From Treponema sp. CETP13 (GTDB taxonomy: Bacteria; Spirochaetota; Spirochaetia; Treponematales; Treponemataceae): a DNA stretch of 64,000 bases. Made by a program: the position numbers and the translations under genes. The DNA is taken from positions 62,001-126,000 of the forward strand of contig MLPZ01000015.1 in NCBI GenBank assembly GCA_001885315.1. The letters run 5' to 3'. The notes under the pieces are model-generated. The model saw only the letters and a list, made by a program, of their open reading frames with translations, did not search any database and was not told where the DNA came from. Numbering within the stretch: position 1 is the first letter of the stretch; each line of letters begins with the position of its first letter. Shown piece after piece: positions 17,495-26,740 of this stretch.

Positions 17495-18112
17495 CTACTC
17501 TTCTATTGTAATTCCAAGGTAATACAAGAAACTAGATGCAGCAGGCAAACTAAAACGGGCTTTTTTAAGCTTGTTAGCCTTAGGATCAATTGCATATCCA
17601 TATGCAGTACGGAAATCAGCTTTTTCTAGATTGCAACCTAAAAAACCGGTATCCTGAAATTGTGTTTCAACAAAAGAGATTTCTTGCATAGGACAGTTTT
17701 CAAAAGATGAACCACGTATCATACATTTTTTAAAGTACATGTTTTTTAATGTATTATTATAAAAGACACAACTATCTAACAGACAATCGCCGTATTCTTG
17801 ATAAAAACCAAAGCCACTGCACTCTGCAAAATTCATACCTGTAAGTCGGCTCGAAATGAAAACACAATTATCCCATACTGTTGATTCCATCTTGCACATC
17901 AAAAATCGGCAATTGTTGAATTTACATTCCTGAAAGATACACTCGTTTAAATCTGCATTTGTAAAAGTACATAAATTAAATATACAGGAATCAAAAGTAT
18001 GCTCATGCATATCAAATTCTGCAAACTCAATTCCATCACAAATGACTCCGTCATGATACGGATCTAGGGTTAGTTCTCTCTGGGCATTTTCTGTCGTAAT
18101 TGTATTACTCAT
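17495..18112 (-). CDS. Pentapeptide-repeat protein
   Basis: 205 residues, nearly all built from pentapeptide repeats of the A(D/N)Lxx type (for example FTNADLNECIFQECKFNNCRF), with many Cys at the outward position. This predicts a right-handed quadrilateral beta-helix. It resembles QnrB/McbG-like DNA mimics in repeat content, but nothing here proves gyrase binding. No signal peptide is seen. It lies 17 bases downstream of the galactanase on the same strand and may share its transcript. No ribosome site is obvious before the ATG. Confidence 0.85.
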   Translation of the reverse strand: MSNTITTENAQRELTLDPYHDGVICDGIEFAEFDMHEHTFDSCIFNLCTFTNADLNECIFQECKFNNCRFLMCKMESTVWDNCVFISSRLTGMNFAECSGFGFYQEYGDCLLDSCVFYNNTLKNMYFKKCMIRGSSFENCPMQEISFVETQFQDTGFLGCNLEKADFRTAYGYAIDPKANKLKKARFSLPAASSFLYYLGITIEE

Positions 18113-18129
18113 ACGCTAAGATATCACGT

Positions 18130-19356
18130 TTACTTAAACGCTGAAAGTGAATCAAGCATTTTCCCATCAAAATCGAATAGAGCTTGATTATCCCAACCAG
18201 AACCACCCCACCATTTTTTGGCACTTTCGGCATAATCTACAGCATACTCTGAAGCCCAACCTGAACCATAACTATTCCATAAAATTTGTCGTTCAGCATA
18301 TGAATCCCCAGGAACAGGAACCCAGGCCGGTTCCCAATAAAACACCCCAATACCAGAATCACCTAAACTAGCCACAGCGCTAATGACATCTTTAATACAT
18401 TCTGATTGCCCTTTAGCAGAAACCTCATACGGTAAGTCAACTTCAGAAAAAGAAGAAATATTATTTGAATACCCATCACCATCTAATAACGTATAAGGAT
18501 ATGAAAACTCAGATATCATCACTTTTTTACCACTTAAAGCTATAACATCTCTAAACACAGATGTAAGATTCTCTAAGGTTCCATGCCAAAAAGGATACCA
18601 CGACGAAGCAAAAATATCATAATCAACATTTGCATTTTTTAAGCTCCCCGCATACCATAGATAAGACCCCACAGAATCTGGGCTTGTAAAATGCAACGCA
18701 ATTTTGATCGGATTAAAAGAGCTATCTTTTTTAGACTGCTCCCCAGAAACTTGCCTAACAGCTCGACAACCTTCCTTCATAAGTTTGATTACGTTTGACC
18801 AAACAGTTTCTCCACACATAGCTCCCATTGTTTCATTACCAATTTGCACCATACCTACATTTACACCCGCAGTAATTAACTGGGTTAAACTAGTATAGGT
18901 AAAAGTGTAAAGAGCATTCGCTTTATCACTTACGCTCATTCCATCCCATGCTTTTGGCGCTTTCTGACTTGAAGGGTCTGCCCAAAAATCTGAGTAATGA
19001 AAATCAACCAGCAAAGGCATATTATATTTTGCAGCACGCGTACCAATTTTTATTGCTTGTGATAGATCATTGTTTCCACCACCGTACCCATTGCCATCTG
19101 TATTAAACGGATTATTCCATATCCGAACTCTAATATAATTAACTCCATTATTTTTTAAAATAGAAAATATATCTTTTTTATTTCCATAGCTATCACTAAA
19201 TTCTACACCACTATCTTCAAGTGAAATAATGCTTGAAATATCAACACCTTTTACAAAATTATCAACATCATCAGTTTCTACAACCCCAGAAGTGTTTACA
19301 CATGAAAAAAAAGTTAATATCATACTTACACAAAACAATAATTTAAGGATTTTCAT
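18130..19356 (-). CDS. Arabinogalactan endo-beta-1,4-galactanase (GH53), lipoprotein
   Basis: 408-residue glycoside hydrolase of family 53 that cleaves beta-1,4-galactan side chains of pectin. The lipobox LTFFSC (Cys19) predicts surface or periplasmic anchoring. GH53 landmarks: FVKGVDISSI, NYIRVRIWNNPF, LVDFHYSDFWADP, the acid/base Glu in MVQIGNETMGAMCG, and the nucleophile Glu in VMISEFSYPY; the end has FYWEPAWVPVPG. An AAGGAGAAA ribosome site precedes the ATG. It suggests access to plant-derived pectin, as in a gut or rumen niche. The gene is divergent from the Crp/Fnr regulator, whose operator lies 43 bases upstream of this start. Confidence 0.93.
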   Translation of the reverse strand: MKILKLLFCVSMILTFFSCVNTSGVVETDDVDNFVKGVDISSIISLEDSGVEFSDSYGNKKDIFSILKNNGVNYIRVRIWNNPFNTDGNGYGGGNNDLSQAIKIGTRAAKYNMPLLVDFHYSDFWADPSSQKAPKAWDGMSVSDKANALYTFTYTSLTQLITAGVNVGMVQIGNETMGAMCGETVWSNVIKLMKEGCRAVRQVSGEQSKKDSSFNPIKIALHFTSPDSVGSYLWYAGSLKNANVDYDIFASSWYPFWHGTLENLTSVFRDVIALSGKKVMISEFSYPYTLLDGDGYSNNISSFSEVDLPYEVSAKGQSECIKDVISAVASLGDSGIGVFYWEPAWVPVPGDSYAERQILWNSYGSGWASEYAVDYAESAKKWWGGSGWDNQALFDFDGKMLDSLSAFK

Positions 19357-19398
19357 CCATTTTCTCCTTAATTCTTTTTATAAGTTTAGTTTACTTTA

Positions 19399-19428
19399 GT
19401 TGTAATTACAACAAAAAAGAAGTACTAT
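19399..19428 (+). promoter_or_regulatory. Promoter and HcpR-type operator of the Crp/Fnr gene
   Basis: Perfect palindrome GTTGTAATTACAAC (19399-19412). Its TTGTAA (19400-19405) serves as the -35 of TTGTAA-17-TACTAT (19423-19428), which stands six bases before the ATG. The operator covers the -35, so autorepression is expected. The same GTTGT-N4-ACAAC motif occurs upstream of hcp. Confidence 0.68.
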
Positions 19429-19434
19429 TTATTT

Positions 19435-20187
19435 ATGAATACAAATAATTGGACTAAAATTTCTCCACTTAATTATATAGATGTCTTGATGCATAATGAC
19501 CTTTTTAGAGGGATAAATAAAGAAGACCTTACAAGCATGCTTTCTTGTTTAGAGTTTAAAGTTAAAAAATACTCAAAAGGCACTCCTATCTTTACAGCTG
19601 GTGAAGTCAGGAAAGAAGGCTTTCCATTAGGAATCATAGCAGATGGCAAAATTGAGCTTGAACGCAATGATTATTGGGGATACCATTCAATTTTGCAAAC
19701 ACTTACAACTGGACAAACATTTGCTGAAGCAGCAGCTTGTTCTGGACTATCTGTTTTCCCAATCAGTATACGTGCAAGTGAAGACACTATTATTTTATTT
19801 GGAAATTACAAAAAAATGACCACTACATGCAAAAATGCCTGTCACCATCACACCCAATTAATACAAAACATGATTCAAGTTCTCGCATCAAAGAATTTTT
19901 TTCTTACACAAAAAATCGATCATTTGTCACGACGAACAACGCGTGAAAAAATTATAAGCTATCTTTCTGATATTGCACTTAGAAAAGGGTGTGTAAGCGA
20001 TAATGTTAAAAATGGATTCTCTTTTGAGATACCTTACAATCGACAACAACTTGCTGATTTTTTAGCTGTAGAGAGAAGCGCCTTAAGTGCAACATTAGGA
20101 AAGCTAAAAAAAGACGGTATCATTAGTTTTAATAAAAACCATTTTACTTTGTACGAAATGGACCAAAATTCGGAGGCTCATTTATGA
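19435..20187 (+). CDS. Crp/Fnr-family regulator, HcpR-like
   Basis: 250 residues: an N-terminal cNMP-binding-type beta-roll (about 20-140) and a C-terminal winged helix with recognition helix in YNRQQLADFLAVERSALSATLGKL. It lacks the N-terminal Cys cluster of Fnr. A CxxxC at about 129-133 (TTCKNACHHH) could bind metal or haem but is unproven. Genome context and the shared operator with hcp argue that it is the HcpR-type NO-responsive activator known from other anaerobes. The gene has no ribosome site and a -10 six bases before the ATG, so the mRNA is probably leaderless. Its TGA overlaps the start of the Rrf2 gene (ATGA), so the two are translationally coupled. Confidence 0.84.
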   Translation: MNTNNWTKISPLNYIDVLMHNDLFRGINKEDLTSMLSCLEFKVKKYSKGTPIFTAGEVRKEGFPLGIIADGKIELERNDYWGYHSILQTLTTGQTFAEAAACSGLSVFPISIRASEDTIILFGNYKKMTTTCKNACHHHTQLIQNMIQVLASKNFFLTQKIDHLSRRTTREKIISYLSDIALRKGCVSDNVKNGFSFEIPYNRQQLADFLAVERSALSATLGKLKKDGIISFNKNHFTLYEMDQNSEAHL

Positions 20188-20594
20188 TGATTTCAACAAA
20201 AGGACGATATGCAATGCGTGTTGTTATAGACCTTGCGCAAAACAAGGATGAGGGTTTTATTTCCCTTAAAAATATAGCAGAAAGACAAAAAATTTCTTTA
20301 AAATATTTAGAAATTATCATTTCGAATTTAAATAAGGCTGGTTTTGTAGAAAGCAAACGTGGTAACGATGGTGGATATCGACTTGTACGCGCTGCTTCAG
20401 ATTATTCTGTTTCTGAAATATTAAATAGTGTAGAAAAATCCCTTTCTCCTGTTAAATGCGTCGATAAAAATGAAACAGCTTGTAAAAATGAAAGTGAATG
20501 TCTCACCCATCCTCTTTGGCAAAAATTGGATACTGTTATTGACCAATACCTAAAAAGTGTAACTCTTGAAGACATACTTTTAAGAAAATTATAA
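20184..20594 (+). CDS. Rrf2-family regulator, IscR-like
   Basis: 136-residue Rrf2 winged-helix regulator. The N-terminus MISTKGRYAMRVVIDLA and the wing GNDGGYRL are characteristic. Three Cys (92, 100, 106; spacing C-x7-C-x5-C) match the IscR-type Fe-S cluster loop, with a wider first gap than the C-x5-C-x5-C of E. coli IscR. It probably represses the iscS-iscU pair just downstream through the TATTCCTAT dyad at 20639. An alternative ATG lies at 20187. It is co-transcribed with the HcpR-like regulator by the ATGA overlap, which joins nitrosative and Fe-S control in one operon. Confidence 0.88.
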   Translation: MMISTKGRYAMRVVIDLAQNKDEGFISLKNIAERQKISLKYLEIIISNLNKAGFVESKRGNDGGYRLVRAASDYSVSEILNSVEKSLSPVKCVDKNETACKNESECLTHPLWQKLDTVIDQYLKSVTLEDILLRKL

Positions 20595-20613
20595 TTTTTC
20601 TTTCTATTTCCTA

Positions 20614-20663
20614 TTGATTTAGTATGAATTAAATGTTATATTCCTATTAGTTAGATAGGAATA
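20614..20663 (+). promoter_or_regulatory. iscS promoter with Rrf2-type operator
   Basis: TTGATT (20614-20619), 17 bases, TATATT (20637-20642). A perfect dyad TATTCCTAT-N7-ATAGGAATA (20639-20663) covers the -10 and reaches the AGGAG ribosome site. Its ATTCC/GGAAT core resembles IscR/Rrf2 type operators. Repression by the adjacent IscR-like protein is the natural reading. Confidence 0.66.
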
Positions 20664-20673
20664 GGAGTATTAC

Positions 20674-21861
20674 ATGCAAATTTATGCTGATAACGCCGCT
20701 ACAACAAAAACGAGAGCGAGTGCAATAGAAGCCATGATACCGTATTTTAGAGAAACATTTGGTAATCCTTCAAGTTTAAATACACCAGGACAACTTGCAA
20801 AAGAAGCCCTTACTGATGCACGAACTAGATTAGCAAAGATTCTAAACAGTGATCCATCAGAAATTTATTTTACATCTGGAGGAAGTGAATCTGATAATCA
20901 AGCTATTAATTCTGCTGCTATTGCAGGGGCTAAAAAAGGTAAAAAGCACATAATTTCATCTGCTTTTGAACATCATGCTGTTTTACATACACTAAAAAAT
21001 CTCGAAAAACAAGGGTTTGAAGTAACGCTTTTAGATGTACATAAAAATGGAATGATACACCTAGAAGAACTTGAAGCAGCTATAAGACCAGATACCGCGC
21101 TAGTTACTATTATGTTTGCAAACAACGAGATTGGATCTATTCAACCAATAACTGAAATAGGGAAACTTTGTAGAGAAAAAGGTATTACTTTTCATACAGA
21201 TGCCGTTCAAGCAGTCGGTCATATTGACGTGGATGTGCAATCACATAATGTAGATATGCTTTCATTTTCTGCTCATAAATTTGGAGGGCCAAAAGGTATT
21301 GGGGCATTATATTGCAAAAAAGGAATCCCTCTTTCAAATCTTATAGAAGGTGGTGCGCAAGAACGTAACAAAAGGGCTGGAACAGAAAATCTACCGGCAA
21401 TAGTTGGCATGGCTACAGCTTTAGAAGAAGCTACTTCAGAAATGAAAGAGTTAAACCCAAAACTTACACTTCTTAGAGACAAACTTATAAAAGGGCTTTT
21501 AAAAGTTCCACACTCCATCTTAAATGGAGATCCTAAAAAACGACTACCAGGAAATGTGCATGTCTGTTTTGAAGGAATAGAAGGCGAAGCTCTTTTGCTA
21601 ATGCTTGATGAAAAAGGTATATATGCTTCTTCAGGCTCTGCTTGCACATCAGGATCTCTCGATCCAAGTCATGTATTGTTAGCAATAGGACACCCACATG
21701 CAATAGCTCACGGTTCTCTTAGACTTTCACTATCTGACAATATTACTGAACAAGAAATTGATTATATGATACAAGAGATTCCAAAGGTCGTAGCATATTT
21801 AAGAAATATGTCACCAGTATGGAAGGATCTTGTTACCGGGAAAAAGGATTTTATGATTTAG
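20674..21861 (+). CDS. iscS: Cysteine desulfurase (IscS/NifS type)
   Basis: 395-residue PLP enzyme: cysteine to alanine plus enzyme-bound persulfide for Fe-S assembly. The PLP Lys is K202 in FSAHKFGGPKG, the PLP-contact His is in SAFEHHAVLHTL, and the active Cys is C324 in SSGSACTSGSLDPSHVL. The short loop with SGSACTSG is the group I (NifS/IscS) form. Ribosome site TAGGAGTATTACATG. It heads a two-gene operon with the IscU scaffold and is probably under Rrf2 control. Confidence 0.95.
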   Translation: MQIYADNAATTKTRASAIEAMIPYFRETFGNPSSLNTPGQLAKEALTDARTRLAKILNSDPSEIYFTSGGSESDNQAINSAAIAGAKKGKKHIISSAFEHHAVLHTLKNLEKQGFEVTLLDVHKNGMIHLEELEAAIRPDTALVTIMFANNEIGSIQPITEIGKLCREKGITFHTDAVQAVGHIDVDVQSHNVDMLSFSAHKFGGPKGIGALYCKKGIPLSNLIEGGAQERNKRAGTENLPAIVGMATALEEATSEMKELNPKLTLLRDKLIKGLLKVPHSILNGDPKKRLPGNVHVCFEGIEGEALLLMLDEKGIYASSGSACTSGSLDPSHVLLAIGHPHAIAHGSLRLSLSDNITEQEIDYMIQEIPKVVAYLRNMSPVWKDLVTGKKDFMI

Positions 21862-21902
21862 AAAAATCATTAATTATAGAAATTTATGTATAGGAGTTAT
21901 AT

Positions 21903-22286
21903 ATGTTATACAGTGATAAAGTTATGGATCATTTTAGAAACCCTCGCAACGTTGGAACTATTGAAGATGCAAACGGCATTGGAGAAGTTGGAAATGCAAA
22001 ATGTGGTGATATCATGAAAATGTACTTAAAAATTGATGAAAATGAGATAATCACGGATGTAAAGTTTAACACATTCGGGTGTGGTTCTGCTATTGCAACA
22101 AGTTCTATGGCTACAGAAATGATTAAGGGTAAAAAAGTAGATGATGCACTGAAAATTTCAAATAAAGCTGTTGTAGAGGCTCTTGACGGACTCCCTGCAA
22201 ACAAAATCCACTGTTCAGTACTAGCAGAACAAGCTGTTAAAGCTGCTGTAGAAAACTATCGCGAGCATAAAAATAAATCAGCATAA
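21903..22286 (+). CDS. iscU: Fe-S cluster assembly scaffold IscU/NifU N-terminal type
   Basis: 127-residue scaffold with the three cluster-ligand Cys at 34 (NAKCGD), 60 (TFGCGSAIA) and 104 (KIHCSVLA), and the conserved Asp36. The start MLYSDKVMDHFRNPRNVG is classic. It receives sulfur from the IscS upstream. The LPPVK motif that HscA recognises is replaced by LPANK (98-101), as in NifU/clostridial-type scaffolds; no hscA or hscB is present here. It ends before a strong bidirectional terminator. Confidence 0.95.
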   Translation: MLYSDKVMDHFRNPRNVGTIEDANGIGEVGNAKCGDIMKMYLKIDENEIITDVKFNTFGCGSAIATSSMATEMIKGKKVDDALKISNKAVVEALDGLPANKIHCSVLAEQAVKAAVENYREHKNKSA

Positions 22287-22323
22287 ACAAATTATTATAC
22301 AAATAATTTCTTATTATTTATAC

Positions 22324-22362
22324 AAAAGCCTTATATCTGATAATGTCTCATATAAGGCTTTT
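22324..22362. terminator. Bidirectional terminator between iscU and the convergent lipoprotein
   Basis: 13-bp stem AAAAGCCTTATAT / ATATAAGGCTTTT with a 13-base loop and A/T flanks. It serves iscU on the plus strand and the 22367 gene on the minus strand. Confidence 0.85.
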
Positions 22363-22366
22363 AATA

Positions 22367-22900
22367 TTAATCATCTAAAATAATATTAAAATTAGCAATC
22401 GTTTCATTTATTTCTGGTTTAATTGACTCTATTATATAATCCCCAAACATAAATTGTATTTTAATATCGTCAGAATTATGAACTAATTCCAGAAAATCTT
22501 CTGGAGCTAATTCTGAAGTATATCTAAATTTAATAGGATCTACATTCTTCATAATTATTTTTTTATTCATAACAGAATAAACTGTATCATGAACACAAAA
22601 TCCAACGGTTACATTTTTTAAATCTTCCACTCCATTTGGTAATTCTTTTATAGAATAATTAACATTAATGGGATCATACAGAGCACCATTTTTAACCCGT
22701 ATCGTAAAGTCGATATCTGCTAAAAAATGTTTATCTTTTATTTTTGTAGAACGTATGTAATATTGTTGTACATCATCTTCTAAAGCAAAAGTCAAAACTT
22801 TTTCTGATGTTTGACAGGAAGAAAAGAGAAAAATACTAATTAATAATAAAAAGGCAAAAAGCCATTTCTGACTTTTTGCCAATCGAATTGAATAATTCAA
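22367..22900 (-). CDS. Hypothetical lipoprotein, 177 aa
   Basis: Family not recognised. The hydrophobic signal ends in the lipobox FLFSSC (about residue 29), so it is an anchored exported protein. The mature part is beta-rich and acidic. The start is TTG directly after the stop of the upstream TRL gene (TAA-TTG), with AGGTGA five bases before it, so translation is coupled to the upstream gene. A terminator-type hairpin (22853-22880) lies within its signal-peptide codons. Expression should depend on read-through of that hairpin. Confidence 0.68.
   Translation of the reverse strand: MNYSIRLAKSQKWLFAFLLLISIFLFSSCQTSEKVLTFALEDDVQQYYIRSTKIKDKHFLADIDFTIRVKNGALYDPINVNYSIKELPNGVEDLKNVTVGFCVHDTVYSVMNKKIIMKNVDPIKFRYTSELAPEDFLELVHNSDDIKIQFMFGDYIIESIKPEINETIANFNIILDD
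22848..22880 (-). terminator. Intrinsic terminator inside the signal-peptide codons of the 22900 lipoprotein
   Basis: On the minus strand GGCAAAAAG, a 10-base loop, CTTTTTGCC, then TTTTT: a 9-bp stem with a U tract. It lies 20 bases after the TRL stop codon and would end that transcript, yet it also encodes the KSQKWLFAFLL part of the next protein. Confidence 0.68.
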
Positions 22901-23230
22901 TTATTCACCTGTTACAACAGTTGTTATAGTTGTTGAAATAACATTCCAGTCAATTCTAGTATCTACAGTAGAAATTTTAGAAATTCCACCATTAGCTGCA
23001 GCAGCTTGAATTCCGCTATCTTGTTTAAAAGGAATCAAAATATTAAGAATTGTTTTAGTTGAAGCTTCTCCAACTTTTGATCCTACAGGATTTGATGTTG
23101 CACATACAGGTGCTACTGTTGAACATGCAGTTAATGCAAGAGCAATTACTAATGTTCCTGCTAAGACTACTAATTTTTTCTCCTTGCGAAATATATTAAG
23201 GTACTTTAATTTTAATATAAAACAAAACAA
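22901..23230 (-). CDS. TRL-like family small lipoprotein with unclear start codon
   Basis: TRL-like family: the mature segment CATSNPVGSKVGEASTKT and the Gly/Ala-rich AAANGGISKISTVD are the family signature. The lipobox is LALTAC. The coordinates use a TTG at 23230, but this would add about 17 odd residues before the signal peptide. A perfect ribosome site AAGGAG (23185-23180) is followed in frame only by AAA AAA TTA GTA: no ATG, GTG or TTG stands where MKKLVVLAG should begin. Either the start codon was deleted or a non-canonical codon is used. Function unknown; the gene neighbours hcp. Confidence 0.65.
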   Translation of the reverse strand: MFCFILKLKYLNIFRKEKKLVVLAGTLVIALALTACSTVAPVCATSNPVGSKVGEASTKTILNILIPFKQDSGIQAAAANGGISKISTVDTRIDWNVISTTITTVVTGE

Positions 23231-23258
23231 AAATCAATATAATATTATTTTTTTAATG

Positions 23259-24956
23259 TTATTTCCCAAGGATTTCTGCAAGATCTTCTTCTGCTGTAGT
23301 TGTAGGAGCAATGTTGTATGTTTTGACCAAGTGATCAAGGACATTTGGAGAAATAAAAGCAGGTAATGTAGGACCTAACTTAATATTTTGAATGCCCAAA
23401 TCGAGCAAAGTAAGTAATATACAAACAGCTTTTTGCTCGTACCATGATAACACCATAGATAATGGAAGTTCATTTACACTGCACTTAAAGACTTTTGCTA
23501 GAGCGACTGCTACAGTAATTGCGCTGTAAGCATCATTACACTGTCCCATATCTAAAAGACGTGGCAGTCCTCCTTCTTTACCATTTACCGTCCCCAACTC
23601 AAGGTCATTAAAACGATATTTACCACAAGCAAGAGTTAATATCATAGTGTCTTTAGGAGTCGCTTTTACAAAATCGGTAAAATAGTTACGTCCTGGGCGA
23701 GCACCATCACATCCACCAACTAAAAAGATGTGTTTTAAGTCGCCATTGTTAACAGCTTCTACTACTTTATCAGCAACACCTAATACTGTATTATGACCAA
23801 AACCAGTTGTTACATGATCCCCACCATTAATACCAGTCATGTGAGTGTCTTCTTTGTACCCACCCAACTCAATTGCTTTATCTATAATTGCAGAAAAATC
23901 TTTTTTTCCATTTGCATCTGCACTAATATGTGGAACATTAGGAAAAGAAACAACTTCTGTTGTAAAAACGCGATCTATATAATTTTCTTTTGGAACCATA
24001 AGACAGTTAGTTGTGAAAAGAACAGGTGCAGGAATAGGTTCTGACCCCGCACCTAAATCACTTTTACCACCAAATTCTTTTTGCTGATTTTGCCATGCAG
24101 TACCAAAGTTACCTTTTAAGTGTTTGTATTTTTTAAGTTCTGGATATCCATGAGCAGGGAGCATCTCGCCATGAGTATAAACGTTAACGCCTTTACCTTC
24201 TGTTTGCTCTAACAATTGTTGTAAATCGAGTAAATCATGTCCGGTAACAACAATAAAAGGACCTTTTTCGACAGATAATGGAACAGTTGCTGGAACAGGA
24301 TTACCATAGGTAGTTGTATTAGCTTTATCTAATAATTCCATGCAAGCAAGATTTGTCTTACCGGTTTCCATTACGATCGGAAGAAGCTCATCCATCCCCC
24401 AATCTTGACCAATTGCATACAGTGCTTTATAAAAAAACATGTTTACGCTTTCATCTTGGAACCCTAAAACTCGAGCATGATATGCATAAGCTGCCATTCC
24501 TCGAAGACCAAATAAAATAAGTGATTTTAATGAACGAATATCTTGATTTGCATACCAAACTTTATTCATGTCATAATCAGCAAATTGATCTTCGTCAGCA
24601 GGTTCTTCAGCGATACTGCCACAGCTACCACATGAACCACAACATCCTGAGCAACCACCAGCAGAGACAGTCAACGAAGCTATTTCTTCATGTATACGAC
24701 CAATAAGTCGTAATAATGTGTCATTATTAAAGTTTACATTTGTAATACAGGTAAATAAACCTTCAAGAATCAGGGCATCTGCATTATCAGTACGACCACC
24801 TTCTTTTGCAGCACGAGAAAGAGCAATCATTGCACCTGTTAATTCATCTTGTAGACCAGCAGTATCTGCTTTTTTACCACAAACTCCAGCAGCACCGGTA
24901 CAACCTTTACCACCAGCGGTTTGTTCACACTGAAAACAATACATCTTATCATCCAT
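23259..24956 (-). CDS. hcp: Hybrid cluster protein (Hcp), hydroxylamine/NO reductase type
   Basis: 565-residue cytoplasmic Fe-S enzyme that removes NO and hydroxylamine or forms NO signals. N-terminal cluster Cys are C7, C10, C19 and C26 (MYCFQCEQTAGGKGC), the C-x2-C-x8-C spacing of [4Fe-4S] Hcps such as Desulfovibrio rather than the E. coli type. Hybrid-cluster residues are visible in GVNVYTHGEMLPAHGYP, LFTTNCLMVP, VGGCDGARPGRNYF and LACGKYRFN. A five-Cys insert (residues 102-112, GCSGCCGSCGSCGS) is not part of the usual protein. AGGAGTT ribosome site. Its promoter carries an HcpR-type site at -41.5. Confidence 0.95.
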   Translation of the reverse strand: MDDKMYCFQCEQTAGGKGCTGAAGVCGKKADTAGLQDELTGAMIALSRAAKEGGRTDNADALILEGLFTCITNVNFNNDTLLRLIGRIHEEIASLTVSAGGCSGCCGSCGSCGSIAEEPADEDQFADYDMNKVWYANQDIRSLKSLILFGLRGMAAYAYHARVLGFQDESVNMFFYKALYAIGQDWGMDELLPIVMETGKTNLACMELLDKANTTTYGNPVPATVPLSVEKGPFIVVTGHDLLDLQQLLEQTEGKGVNVYTHGEMLPAHGYPELKKYKHLKGNFGTAWQNQQKEFGGKSDLGAGSEPIPAPVLFTTNCLMVPKENYIDRVFTTEVVSFPNVPHISADANGKKDFSAIIDKAIELGGYKEDTHMTGINGGDHVTTGFGHNTVLGVADKVVEAVNNGDLKHIFLVGGCDGARPGRNYFTDFVKATPKDTMILTLACGKYRFNDLELGTVNGKEGGLPRLLDMGQCNDAYSAITVAVALAKVFKCSVNELPLSMVLSWYEQKAVCILLTLLDLGIQNIKLGPTLPAFISPNVLDHLVKTYNIAPTTTAEEDLAEILGK

Positions 24957-24980
24957 ACATAACTCCTAAAAATCTAGCCA

Positions 24981-25014
24981 AACGCCATAAAACCAATTAA
25001 GTATTTATGGCGTT
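24981..25014 (-). other. 5'-UTR hairpin of hcp
   Basis: AACGCCATAAA / TTTATGGCGTT, 11 bp with a 12-base loop, between the predicted hcp start site (about 25027) and its ribosome site. No U run of useful length follows. It could be an mRNA-stability element; the same bases could also act as a weak terminator for enolase upstream. Confidence 0.5.
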
Positions 25015-25033
25015 ATACGCAATTATTGATAGA

Positions 25034-25075
25034 AGTATAGCAGGACAAAAAAGCTAGCTCCGTTGTTTTTACAAC
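25034..25075 (-). promoter_or_regulatory. hcp promoter: HcpR-type operator plus -10, no -35
   Basis: Palindrome GTTGT-AAAA-ACAAC (minus strand, 25075-25062) and -10 TATACT (25039-25034). The base stretch at -35 (CGGAGC) does not match consensus. If transcription starts seven bases past the -10 (25027), the palindrome centre is at -41.5, the class II activator position for Crp/Fnr proteins. The palindrome matches the one at 19399. Confidence 0.68.
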
Positions 25076-25079
25076 AAAA

Positions 25080-26459
<1,380 letters not shown>

Positions 26460-26467
26460 CACATTTT

Positions 26468-26623
26468 TTATTGTTCTACAAAATCATCTTTTCCAACCCC
26501 ACAGACTGGGCATACCCAATCATCAGGAATATCTGCAAATTCCGTACCTGGTTTTATTCCACCATCAGGATCACCAATTGCTGGGTCATATACATACCCA
26601 CATACAGTGCAAACATATTTCAT
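26468..26623 (-). CDS. Rubredoxin
   Basis: 51-residue iron protein that shuttles single electrons in the cytoplasm. The two Fe-binding knuckles are [10 protein letters not shown] (Cys5, Cys8) and [11 protein letters not shown] (Cys38, Cys41), with the usual [20 protein letters not shown] between them. The ribosome site GGAGAAAAAT precedes the ATG. Rubredoxins supply electrons to NO/O2 reductases and rubrerythrins in anaerobes, so its placement near hcp fits, though no flavodiiron or rubrerythrin gene is in the window. A short dyad GAAACTT-N9-AAGTTTC lies at 26639-26661 just upstream. Confidence 0.96.
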   Translation of the reverse strand: MKYVCTVCGYVYDPAIGDPDGGIKPGTEFADIPDDWVCPVCGVGKDDFVEQ

Positions 26624-26740
26624 ATTTTTCTCCATTCTGAAACTTTTATTTTATAAGTTTCATTTAATTAAGATTACCTTAGTATATGCCTGAAAATATA
26701 GGATTGTCTATCCTTTTAGGCATATTACTTACAAATTTCT

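Noticed and set aside
18113-18135. Pentapeptide-repeat gene as leaderless (TATCTT five bases before ATG)
   Set aside because: The putative -35 (TTTCAG) matches only two of six bases, and the gene probably belongs to the galactanase transcript.
22905-22935. ACAAC-AGTTGT string as another HcpR-type site
   Set aside because: The half-sites are in the reverse order (ACAAC..GTTGT) and lie inside a coding sequence.
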